From Agarivorans sp. TSD2052 (GTDB taxonomy: Bacteria > Pseudomonadota > Gammaproteobacteria > Enterobacterales > Celerinatantimonadaceae), in contig NZ_CP096670.1 in NCBI RefSeq assembly GCF_023238625.1, positions 3,486,001 through 3,550,000 of the forward strand: 64,000 bases of DNA. Direction: 5' to 3'. A program made the translations under genes and the position numbers. Shown here piece after piece: positions 53,850 through 64,000 of the stretch. Numbering within the stretch: the first letter of the stretch is position 1; every line of letters starts with the position of its first letter. Under the pieces are notes generated by a model, which had not been told where the DNA came from, did not search any database, and saw nothing but the letters and a program-made list of their open reading frames with translations.

Positions 53850-56003
53850 ATGAAAACACTCAATCGCACACTCATCGCCAACGCCGTAATTCTTAGCTTA
53901 AGCCCATGGGCTTATGCTGAAACCACTAGCACCATGTTTGATGAAGTCGTTGTATCGGCTACTCGTACCGAACAAAGCATCAAGGATGTATCCTCGAGCG
54001 TCACCGCAGTAAGCGCCGAACAACTAGAGCAACAAATGGCCACAAGCTTAGAAGACGCGGTCCGCTATGAACCCGGCGTAAGCACTACTGGGCAAGGGCG
54101 CTTTGGCACTAGCGGCTTTAATATTCGCGGCTTAGATGGTAATCGTATTAAGTTGATGGTGGATGGTATTGAACAACCCACAGCCTATAACCCTGGTGGC
54201 GACGTAATGAATAAGGGGCCAAACTCATACGAAATTGACACCTTAAGCGCCATTGAAATTAATAAAGGGCCTGCATCTAGCCTTTACGGAAGTGATGCCT
54301 TAGGCGGTGCAGTATTGCTGCGAACCAAAAACCCAGAAGATCTATTAGAAGAAGGCGACAGCCATCATGTTGCACTAAAAACTGGCTACGCCAGCGCAAA
54401 TGAAGCTTACAAAGCCACCATTGAGCTAGCCAAGCGCTATCAAAAATGGGAAGGCTTGGCGATTTATACGTATCGTGATGGCAGCGAAACAAAGGCGCAC
54501 TCTTCTGGCGCCGACATAAATGGTCGAGATCGCGGCCAGGCAAACCCCTATGACTTTGATTCTCATAACCTACTACTTAAAACCAACTATGCCCTAAATG
54601 CTGAGCATGCCTTCGGCTTAGTTGCCGAGTTATTCCAGCGTGAAACTCACTCAAATATACTAAGCAACGAAGGCTACAGTATATTTCCAGGCTTTACTTA
54701 CACAAACGTGACTGGCGAAGACAAAGACACGCGTAGCCGTGTTGGTATTAACCACGCTTGGCAAGCCAATAATACTGCATTCGATGACTTGTTCTGGCAA
54801 CTTAGCCATCAACAAAGTCAATCAGAGCATAACAATTATGATACAACCGATTTATACGGTAACCGTAACCGCGAGCGTAATGGGAAAGACAGCTCGCTGC
54901 AGTTTGATGCTCAATTCAATAAACTACTTGAATTTGATCACAGTAGTCACGAAATCAGTTACGGCTTAACCGCGATTAATAGCGACTTTGAACTAGACTA
55001 CCGCACTCACTACTACGACAGCGGCACCGTGGACCCTGGTGCCCCAGAAGTGCCTAAAGCTGAAGCAGAAAAGCGCGGTATATTCATTCAAGACCACATG
55101 TACTTACTTGATGAACGTTTAGTGGTCACCGCCGGCCTGCGCTACGATGACTACAAAGCCACGCCAGATGCGAGTAGTGGTTTTCAAGAACACAACAGTG
55201 ACGCCTTTACCAAACGTTTAGGAGCGGTTTATCACTGGAATCAACAATTCAGTACTTTTGCTCAATATAGTGAAGGCTTCCGCGCCCCTACCCTTGAGGA
55301 ATTGTATTACGCCTTCGACAATAGTGGTCACGGTTACGCAACGCTGTCTAACCCCAACCTTAAACCTGAAGAAAGCCAAAGCTATGAGCTAGGCTTACGC
55401 GCGAATACTGCAGTATCAAGCATGGAATTGGTGGGTTTTTTCAATGACTATACAAACTTTATTCAATCCATCACCGATTACAGCGACCCTAGCTATCCAG
55501 CGGGCATCACCATTAATGAGAACATTGGTGAAGCTGAAATTTACGGTGTGGAGTTTAAAGGTAACTACTGGTTAGACGAAGCCATTGGTGCGCCAGAAGG
55601 CACCTACAGCAGATTAAGCGTGGCCTACGCTCAAGGTAAAAACAAAGAAGATGGTAGTGCCTTAGACTCAGTGGCTCCGCTGACGGCGGTTTGGGGATTA
55701 GGTTATGACCACGCCGAGCAGTTATGGGGAAGCGCTCTTAACCTAACAATGGTAGCCGCTAAAAAATCAGGAGACTGGTCATCAGAGGATAATGCCCACT
55801 CACCGGGTCATGCGCTATTAGACTTAACCGCATACTATCAGCCAGTTAACGACTTAGTATTACGGGCCGGACTGTTTAACGCTTTAGACCAGAAATACTG
55901 GAGCTATACCGATTTAGATGGCAAAGAATCAGATTATCAAGGTTTAGATCGTTACACTCAACCAGGCAGAAACTGGGGGGTAGATTTGGCTTACAAGTTC
56001 TAA
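53850..56003 (+). CDS. TonB-dependent haem/haemoglobin receptor
   Basis: This 717-residue outer-membrane receptor has a signal peptide (about 1-23), a TonB box near EVVVSATR, a plug domain (about 40-165; IRGLDGNRIKLMVDGIEQP, SSLYGSDALGGAV) and a 22-strand barrel ending YKF. SEGFRAPTLEELY followed by NPNLKPEES is the FRAP/NPNL signature of haem receptors. It belongs to the haemoglobin/transferrin/lactoferrin receptor family (HutA/HupA/PhuR-like). Haem passes from it to HmuTUV, powered by the TonB-ExbBD set at the window start. Confidence 0.93.
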   Translation: MKTLNRTLIANAVILSLSPWAYAETTSTMFDEVVVSATRTEQSIKDVSSSVTAVSAEQLEQQMATSLEDAVRYEPGVSTTGQGRFGTSGFNIRGLDGNRIKLMVDGIEQPTAYNPGGDVMNKGPNSYEIDTLSAIEINKGPASSLYGSDALGGAVLLRTKNPEDLLEEGDSHHVALKTGYASANEAYKATIELAKRYQKWEGLAIYTYRDGSETKAHSSGADINGRDRGQANPYDFDSHNLLLKTNYALNAEHAFGLVAELFQRETHSNILSNEGYSIFPGFTYTNVTGEDKDTRSRVGINHAWQANNTAFDDLFWQLSHQQSQSEHNNYDTTDLYGNRNRERNGKDSSLQFDAQFNKLLEFDHSSHEISYGLTAINSDFELDYRTHYYDSGTVDPGAPEVPKAEAEKRGIFIQDHMYLLDERLVVTAGLRYDDYKATPDASSGFQEHNSDAFTKRLGAVYHWNQQFSTFAQYSEGFRAPTLEELYYAFDNSGHGYATLSNPNLKPEESQSYELGLRANTAVSSMELVGFFNDYTNFIQSITDYSDPSYPAGITINENIGEAEIYGVEFKGNYWLDEAIGAPEGTYSRLSVAYAQGKNKEDGSALDSVAPLTAVWGLGYDHAEQLWGSALNLTMVAAKKSGDWSSEDNAHSPGHALLDLTAYYQPVNDLVLRAGLFNALDQKYWSYTDLDGKESDYQGLDRYTQPGRNWGVDLAYKF

Positions 56004-56022
56004 GCGAAAAACTCTACGCTTC

Positions 56023-56054
56023 TACGCTACAGCAATCGCTGTAGCGTATTTTTA
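56023..56054. terminator. Terminator after the haem receptor gene
   Basis: TACGCTACAGC (56023-56033) pairs perfectly with GCTGTAGCGTA (56038-56048), followed by TTTTTA on the plus strand. It may serve the convergent HDOD gene as well. Confidence 0.9.
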
Positions 56055-56900
56055 TGCTTCAGACAACGTACTATTTACCCCTGCCAATATATCTTCTAAC
56101 TGTTGGTCTTCTATATTTAAAAAGTTTAACAGACTATCGTAACTGTCCTGCCAAACTTGCTCTTCACTGTCTACGCCAAGTTTACGATAAGCTACTATTC
56201 GGGCAATCTTAAGAATAGCCAACATCAACAAAGATGGCTTAGCCAACTCTTCTGAATTAAATAAACCATCACTATCATGTTGGTAATAAATCGCTTCTAC
56301 CATTACTTTTGGCAGGCTCCATTGCTGAGCAATTAGAGCGGCGACGGTAGCGTGAGTCGTGCCGTAACGGATCCGCTCTTGATCAGCCAAGTTAGCCCAG
56401 CCGATACTATTCGCTTCAACCAGTAAACTTTCATATTCAGGAAAGGATTGCAGCAACGCGGGAACCCCAGCCTGATGAAACAAACCCAGCATATAGGCGT
56501 TATCTTTAGCCGACTCAAAGCCCAACTCTTCTGCAGTAGCGGCAGCACAACTGGCGAGTAAATTGGCCTCCAGCCAAAATGCATCTAGCGTTTTGGACGC
56601 CGGCATAGCCCCCTTCAAAGCGACAGCTTTCACAATAGGAAACACCCGGTTAATGCCCAAGGTCATGACCGCTTGATGAATCGATTTAATTTCATTTAAA
56701 CGGCGAAATGCGGCAGAATTTACAATTTGCAGTACCGCCCCAGAAATCCCTACATCACTCGCAATGGCCTCTGCAATCACCGATACATCGGGTTCCGCTT
56801 TCTTTGTTTCTTGAGTGATAGTTAATAACACCTGAGGCCGCGGAGGAATGCTTAAATCCTCTAAAATTGCCTTCTCGGCCGCAGTTATTGTTAAAGACAT
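56052..56900 (-). CDS. HDOD-domain protein
   Basis: This 282-residue cytoplasmic protein has an HDOD domain (about 15-215), with IPPRPQVLLTI, DVGISGAVLQIVNSAAFR and IHQAVMTLGINRV as the conserved helices. The HD catalytic pair is absent, as usual in this family, so it is likely a signalling adaptor. AGGAGG precedes ATG 56900. Partner unknown. Confidence 0.9.
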   Translation of the reverse strand: MSLTITAAEKAILEDLSIPPRPQVLLTITQETKKAEPDVSVIAEAIASDVGISGAVLQIVNSAAFRRLNEIKSIHQAVMTLGINRVFPIVKAVALKGAMPASKTLDAFWLEANLLASCAAATAEELGFESAKDNAYMLGLFHQAGVPALLQSFPEYESLLVEANSIGWANLADQERIRYGTTHATVAALIAQQWSLPKVMVEAIYYQHDSDGLFNSEELAKPSLLMLAILKIARIVAYRKLGVDSEEQVWQDSYDSLLNFLNIEDQQLEDILAGVNSTLSEA

Positions 56901-56983
56901 ATCACCTCCTGTAAGATTGGTCGCACAGAATAGTTAATTTTTCTATTAATTTCAAAAGGATAAATTACTTTTTTAAATCTAGA

Positions 56984-57538
56984 CTACACTTTACAGCTCG
57001 CCAATAACTGTTTTAGTGATGTGTTGCCCATTTCTTCAGTCAGCTGAATATTTCGCTCAGGGATCCCTTCGGGATCGGGATGTAGTTTTGCCAAGCGACT
57101 AATAGTTTGCTCGCGAATTAAGTGCAAGGTTGGGTAAGGCGAACGGTTAGTATAGTTGCTAGGATCATCTTGCTCGGCCCCACCAAAACAATAGTCTGGA
57201 TGAAAGCTCGCTAATTGATAAATCCCATCGTACCCCTGTTTACTGACTAACTTTTCAGCCCAATACAACATATCCAGATAATCATGAAAATCTTTTAAAG
57301 CGGGCACGATAAATAGTGTTGTTTCAATATCTGCTTGGTCATCAAGTAACTGACACTCACTGATCAGCTGCTGCAGTAATACCTCCACATCATCACTAGT
57401 GGCTACATGGTAACGAATCGTGCCGCGTTCTAACTCACGCTTAGCGAAAGGACAAATATTGTATTCCACCACGAAGTCTTTTACCCATTGTTGAGTATGT
57501 TGCTGGTAATCACTTTCGTTTAAGGCTGATTCTGCCAT
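56984..57538 (-). CDS. DUF1415 family protein
   Basis: This 184-residue protein matches DUF1415: NICPFAKRELERGTIRYHV near residues 27-45, FHPDYCFGGAEQDDPSNYTNRSPYPTLHLIRE near 112-143. The conserved Cys, His and Asp residues suggest metal or redox chemistry, but no function is known. It is 84 bases after the LysR gene on the same strand and may be separate. Confidence 0.9.
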   Translation of the reverse strand: MAESALNESDYQQHTQQWVKDFVVEYNICPFAKRELERGTIRYHVATSDDVEVLLQQLISECQLLDDQADIETTLFIVPALKDFHDYLDMLYWAEKLVSKQGYDGIYQLASFHPDYCFGGAEQDDPSNYTNRSPYPTLHLIREQTISRLAKLHPDPEGIPERNIQLTEEMGNTSLKQLLASCKV

Positions 57539-57627
57539 CTTATTTCCTGTGTATGTTTTACTAGCCGAACGACCAATTTCATTCTATCCACTATAATAGC
57601 CTAGCAGCATGGCTTAATGGCAAAACA

Positions 57628-58506
57628 TTAAATCGGGTGTTGTTTGGTATAATTTGCTAACCAATCGGCCAACATCGTTACTCGCCTAGCGCGAAATTTC
57701 GCTGGCGGGAATACCATCCATAAGGGCTGGCTCACCACTTGCCAGTCTTCAAGCACTGCTTCTAGGCGACCATCACTCAATGCTTCACGTAAATACATAT
57801 CATGAGTACGGATTAAACCTACACCCCGTAATGCGGCTTGCATCAAAATATGCCCGTTAGGGCAAGAAAACGATCCATTGACTGGAATCAAGATCTTTTG
57901 ATTACCTTTATAAAAAGGCCATTGTGAAACGGTGCCACATACACATTGGTGCTGTTTAAGCTCTTCGGGGTGCAAAGGTCGCCCGTGAGCAGCCAAATAG
58001 GCAGGGCTGGCTACCACATGGGTATTTAACTGCGTAAGCACCCGTACCTGCAAACTTGAATCAGGTAACGCCCCCATACGAAATACGATATCGAAAGAAG
58101 ACGCCAATAAATCCTCTCGCTGAGAAGATAAATCTACATCGATTTCAATATTCGGGTGCTCTTGGCGAAAGGCCAATAGTGCAGGAGCTAACCATTGCTC
58201 GGCAAATATCCCCCCCAGCGAATTGATTGTCACTTTACCTTGTAAATGATGTTGAAGCTGTTGGGCGGCTAAAGCACCATGCTCTAGGTGTTCAAGGCCT
58301 TGGCGACAACTTTGATAATAACTTTCTCCGGCCTCTGTTAAACGCAGCTTTCTGGTCGAGCGATATAACAATTGTACGCCTAGGCGAGTTTCTAAATCAC
58401 TGACTCTTTGACTAACACTGGCTTTTGAGCTGAGTAGCTTGTCAGCCGCAGCGGTAAAACTGCCCATTTCAACCACGGTGACAAAATCGACCACGCCACT
58501 AAACAT
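57628..58506 (-). CDS. LysR-family transcriptional regulator
   Basis: This 292-residue regulator has an N-terminal winged HTH (about 1-60: FVTVVEMGSFTAAADKLLSSKASVSQRVSDLETRLG-type) and a substrate-binding domain (about 88-290). It is divergent from the aldo/keto reductase gene at 58610 with a gap of about 100 bases, the usual arrangement for a LysR regulator and its target, so it probably controls the two reductases. Confidence 0.92.
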   Translation of the reverse strand: MFSGVVDFVTVVEMGSFTAAADKLLSSKASVSQRVSDLETRLGVQLLYRSTRKLRLTEAGESYYQSCRQGLEHLEHGALAAQQLQHHLQGKVTINSLGGIFAEQWLAPALLAFRQEHPNIEIDVDLSSQREDLLASSFDIVFRMGALPDSSLQVRVLTQLNTHVVASPAYLAAHGRPLHPEELKQHQCVCGTVSQWPFYKGNQKILIPVNGSFSCPNGHILMQAALRGVGLIRTHDMYLREALSDGRLEAVLEDWQVVSQPLWMVFPPAKFRARRVTMLADWLANYTKQHPI

Positions 58507-58609
58507 ATTAATCCAATTTTCTGAACAATCATTCTTAATAATAGCGAATTATAAAACGGCTTGAAACGCGTACACTAAACTAATGACAACAAAAAACTGG
58601 AATGTAAGC

Positions 58610-59587
58610 ATGCAAAGCAGAATATTAGGTAAAAGCGGCCTAGCCTTATCCGAGATCGGTTTAGGTTGTTGGCAATTAGGCGGTGACTTTGGACCAATTA
58701 GTGAACAAGACTCACTAGCGATCCTTGAACAAGCCTACCAAAGTGGTGTGCGCTTCTACGATACAGCTGACGTTTACGGCGCGGGTTTAAGTGAATCAGT
58801 ATTGGGTAAGTTTTATCAACAACACCAAGACATCACAATAGCCACGAAGATCGGCAGAGATGGCAGCCTATATCCAAACAGCTATACCAAGAAAGGCCTA
58901 CAACAAGGAATAGAAGCCAGCTTACAACGCTTAGGCTGTGACTCGGTTAAATTAATTCAGTTACACTGCATCCCTTTTGAGGTGATGCAAGATGGTGAGA
59001 TATTTACATGGCTGCAAGACTTTAAGCAGCAAGGGCTGATAGAGCATTATGGTGCAAGTGTAGAATCGATGGATGAAGCTAAGCTTTGTTTAAACGATCC
59101 TCAACTAACCAGCTTACAGTTAATTATTAATCTGTTTAGGCAAGAGGCCTTAGCAGAAGTGTTACCGCTAGCCGCCGTAAATCAGGTAGGCATCATTGCT
59201 CGCCTTCCCTACGCCAGCGGTTTATTAAGTGGGGCCGTTACCGCCCAACGCCAATTTGCTGAAACAGACCACCGTAATTACAACCGTGATGGCGCAGCGT
59301 TTCATGTTGGTGAGACCTTTGCCGGGCTACCTCTTGAAAAAGCCTTATGCTTAGTTGAGCAACTTACTCCGTTTTTGCCGAATGACTTAGCTTTGGCCGA
59401 GTGTGCTATTCGCTGGTTGTTAGATCAGCCACAAATCACCAGTGTGATTACCGGGGCCAGCAAGCCGCAACAAATTCAGAAAAATGCAGCCTATGCCGGC
59501 CACCCTCCACTCCCGCGAGTTTTTCATGACCGTCTGGCTGATTTCTATCAGCAGCAAGTCAGCCCTTGGGTACGAGGTAACCGATAA
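58610..59587 (+). CDS. Aldo/keto reductase 1
   Basis: This 325-residue NAD(P)H-dependent reductase has a TIM-barrel fold. GLGCWQLGGDFG starts it, FYDTADVYGAGLSE holds the catalytic Asp and Tyr (about 50-63), IATKIG the Lys and LIQLHC the His. ATG 58610 has GGAA eight bases upstream; an ATG nine codons earlier lacks a ribosome site. It resembles the L-fucose/pyridoxal dehydrogenase-like AKR group, substrate unknown. It is followed 19 bases on by a related gene of the same length. Confidence 0.88.
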   Translation: MQSRILGKSGLALSEIGLGCWQLGGDFGPISEQDSLAILEQAYQSGVRFYDTADVYGAGLSESVLGKFYQQHQDITIATKIGRDGSLYPNSYTKKGLQQGIEASLQRLGCDSVKLIQLHCIPFEVMQDGEIFTWLQDFKQQGLIEHYGASVESMDEAKLCLNDPQLTSLQLIINLFRQEALAEVLPLAAVNQVGIIARLPYASGLLSGAVTAQRQFAETDHRNYNRDGAAFHVGETFAGLPLEKALCLVEQLTPFLPNDLALAECAIRWLLDQPQITSVITGASKPQQIQKNAAYAGHPPLPRVFHDRLADFYQQQVSPWVRGNR

Positions 59588-59606
59588 GCCTAATGAGGAT
59601 CCACTT

Positions 59607-60584
59607 ATGAATATGAGACAATTAGGGCCTTGGGCAGTCAGTCCAATGGGTCTAGGTTGCTGGGCAATTGGCGGACCGTTTTATGACCCTGACCACAAAC
59701 CCTGTGGTTGGGGAGTCGTCGATGATAATGAGTCAATTAAAGCGATCCACGCGGGGCTTGATGTGGGTATTAACTTTTTTGATACTGCCGCCGTATATGG
59801 GGCTGGGCATAGTGAGAAGGTACTAGGACGCGCCTTAAAAGGTAAACGCCAAGACCTTATCATAGCGACTAAGTTCGGTGTAGACTTCGACCCCATTAGC
59901 AAAACCATCTGCGGCGAATTTCATGATCAGGCTGCTATATTCAAACATTGTGAAGCCAGCCTTAAGCGTTTAAACACCGACTATATCGATTTATATCAAC
60001 TGCACCTTAATGATTTTCCGGCTGAAAACATTGCCCCAGTGATCACGAGTTTAAACTTACTAGTTGAAGCGGGAAAAATACGCAGCTACGGTTGGAGTAC
60101 AGATTACTTAAATCGAGCTCAAACATTTAGGCTGGCTGAACACTGTATAGCATTTCAATTTCAAAATAATGTTCTAGATAGCAACTCAGACATGTTGGAC
60201 TTTTGCGCGACGCATAAACAAACAGCAATAAATAGAGGCCCTTTAGCAATGGGGCTATTGTCAGGAAAGTATCAGAAAAATAAGGTATTAGACCAAGATG
60301 ACATACGCCGAGTAAATCCGGAGTGGCTCAAATACTTTATTAACGGTAAAGCCTGTCCAGAGCTATTAAACAAACTAGAGGCCATTCAATCAATACTATG
60401 CAGTGAAGGCCGAAGCCTTGCACAAGGTGCACTAGCTTGGATTTGGGGTCTAGGTGAACATACCTTACCAATCCCAGGGTTTCGCACTAGCGAACAGGTA
60501 ATCAGTAACGCAGAAGCGATGGCCTTTGGCCCATTGACTACAGCGCAAATGCAAGACATCAAACAATTGTTGAAAGCGCCTTAG
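59607..60584 (+). CDS. Aldo/keto reductase 2
   Basis: This 325-residue reductase starts at ATG 59607 with GAGGATC upstream; an earlier in-frame start would lie inside the previous gene. The tetrad is present: FFDTAAVYGAGHSEKVLG (Asp, Tyr), IATKFG (Lys) and LYQLHLND (His). IPGFRTSEQVISNAEAM near the end binds the cofactor phosphate. It shares length and motif order with its neighbour but is clearly diverged, so the pair is an old duplication or a functional set. Confidence 0.88.
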   Translation: MNMRQLGPWAVSPMGLGCWAIGGPFYDPDHKPCGWGVVDDNESIKAIHAGLDVGINFFDTAAVYGAGHSEKVLGRALKGKRQDLIIATKFGVDFDPISKTICGEFHDQAAIFKHCEASLKRLNTDYIDLYQLHLNDFPAENIAPVITSLNLLVEAGKIRSYGWSTDYLNRAQTFRLAEHCIAFQFQNNVLDSNSDMLDFCATHKQTAINRGPLAMGLLSGKYQKNKVLDQDDIRRVNPEWLKYFINGKACPELLNKLEAIQSILCSEGRSLAQGALAWIWGLGEHTLPIPGFRTSEQVISNAEAMAFGPLTTAQMQDIKQLLKAP

Positions 60585-60641
60585 ACCCACAGTTAATGCG
60601 CTCTGGTCGCCAACCCACATTGGCTGATTCTGATACCTCAA

Positions 60642-60686
60642 GCATAAAAAAAGCCTATCCCTTAGGATAGGCCTTCTCTAAATAGG
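60642..60686 (-). terminator. Distal copy of the rRNA terminator element
   Basis: AAGCCTATCC pairs with GGATAGGCCT-type sequence around CTTA; on the minus strand it is followed by a T-run. The whole element, GCATAAAAAAAGCCTATCC to CTAAATAGG, is repeated at 60801-60845 with three differences. It is a second terminator for the rRNA operon or the trace of a lost 5S/tRNA unit. Confidence 0.75.
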
Positions 60687-60800
60687 TGCGCAGCATAGCG
60701 GCTTTCTCTTCAGCCTGAAAAAGCATGCTTACCCATGGCTATCCATGGCCATCAGCTCAGCATGGTAGCCGGTGACTAAAAGCCTGCGACTAAATCTCAG

Positions 60801-60845
60801 GCATAAAAAAAGCCTATCCGTTAGGATAGGCTTTCTCTAAATAGG
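60801..60845 (-). terminator. Proximal rRNA operon terminator
   Basis: On the minus strand AAGCCTATCC pairs with GGATAGGCTT around a TAAC-type loop, followed by TTTTTTTATGCC. It lies directly after 5S rRNA. Confidence 0.9.
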
Positions 60846-60964
60846 CGCCTGGCAGTGACCTACTTTCACATGGGGAGACCCCACACTATCATCGGCGCAG
60901 TTGCGTTTCACTTCTGAGTTCGGCATGGGTTCAGGTGGGTCCACAACGCTATTGCCACCAGGCA
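60846..60964 (-). rRNA. rrf: 5S ribosomal RNA
   Basis: On the minus strand the sequence TGCCTGG to GCCAGGC spans about 119 bases with the conserved CCCATGCCGAACTCAGAAG segment in loop B/helix III. The ends pair as expected. It is followed by the proximal terminator. Confidence 0.95.
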
Positions 60965-61067
60965 AAAACTTGTTGTCTTTAACATTCGAAAAAGCTGAAA
61001 ACATCCCACGAGTATAACAAGTACTCTTGGTCATAAAAAATAAGATGTCTATAAGCAACACCACTTG

Positions 61068-61077
61068 GGTGTTGTAT

Positions 61078-61084
<7 letters not shown>
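61068..61084 (-). other. 3' half of the 23S processing stem
   Basis: CTTAACCATACAACACC on the minus strand is perfectly complementary (17 bases) to the matching sequence at 63957-63973 that flanks the 23S 5' end. Together they form the stem cut by RNase III in 23S maturation. Confidence 0.8.
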
Positions 61085-63963
<2,879 letters not shown>

Positions 63964-64000
63964 ATACAACACCTAAATGTTGTCGCTTAAATCACTTGAA
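63964..64000 (-). other. Start of the 16S-23S spacer
   Basis: The last 37 bases precede the 23S 5' end and include the outer part of the processing stem (to 63973). The rest of the spacer is outside the window. Confidence 0.85.

Overview
The window comes from a marine gammaproteobacterium, most likely of the Alteromonadales. A haem-uptake locus, imelysin iron genes, a PL7 alginate lyase and an aspartate/alanine exchange module would all fit Agarivorans or a close relative. The genus is an inference from gene style, not from any search.

Layout. 1-4467: a haem-uptake operon, tonB(end)-exbB-exbD-hmuT-hmuU-hmuV, followed by a convergent AraC regulator (4483-5385). 5501-9948: a structured leader and a tightly overlapping four-gene operon of envelope proteins (small beta-barrel, lipoprotein hydrolase, DUF4056 lipoprotein, BamA-like barrel). 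10059-13964: ribA, a DMT exporter and a chemoreceptor with a C-terminal PilZ domain. 14005-18815: a minus-strand, Fur-box-controlled iron operon (imelysin, di-haem oxidoreductase, imelysin, DUF1513). 19029-21135: a 57-residue HTH-like protein, RidA and an FAD oxidoreductase. 21539-25538: aspartate 4-decarboxylase and aspartate:alanine antiporter, in separate units that share the same promoter/operator module and near-identical terminators.

26017-38900 looks like an acquired island and is the most unusual part. A minus-strand operon (37903 to 28642) encodes a secreted Cys-containing protein, a MotA/TolQ/ExbB-type channel, two small MotB/ExbD-like one-TM proteins and a 2192-residue secreted protein with beta-rich repeats. 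Next to it lie a membrane-anchored OmpA-domain protein with ten 42-bp Cys-Pro repeats, a secreted protein with a possible His/Cys catalytic pair, and decayed fragments. The right edge carries an integrase C-terminal remnant and a decayed copy of the 3' end and terminator of tRNA-Trp; the intact tRNA-Trp lies 1.6 kb further on, beyond the alginate lyase gene. I read the operon as a possible proton-driven, envelope-spanning machine with no name that I know.

40409-60584 is mostly core: tRNA-Trp, tRNA-Thr and tRNA-Phe, a second chemoreceptor, TerB-like, YvcK, DUF3581, Lrp/AsnC, a BamA-like protein, DUF4442, a phospholipase-D-type lipoprotein, a large paralogue of the small barrel at 5695, a PEP-CTERM protein, a Fur-box-controlled haem receptor, HDOD, DUF1415, LysR and two tandem aldo/keto reductases. 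60642-64000 is the distal part of an rRNA operon on the minus strand: full 23S, 5S and two copies of a terminator element.

How parts work together: the haem receptor (53850), TonB-ExbB-ExbD and HmuTUV form one complete haem-import route, and the imelysin operon is a second iron system. AspD and AspT form a proton-consuming aspartate-to-alanine cycle.
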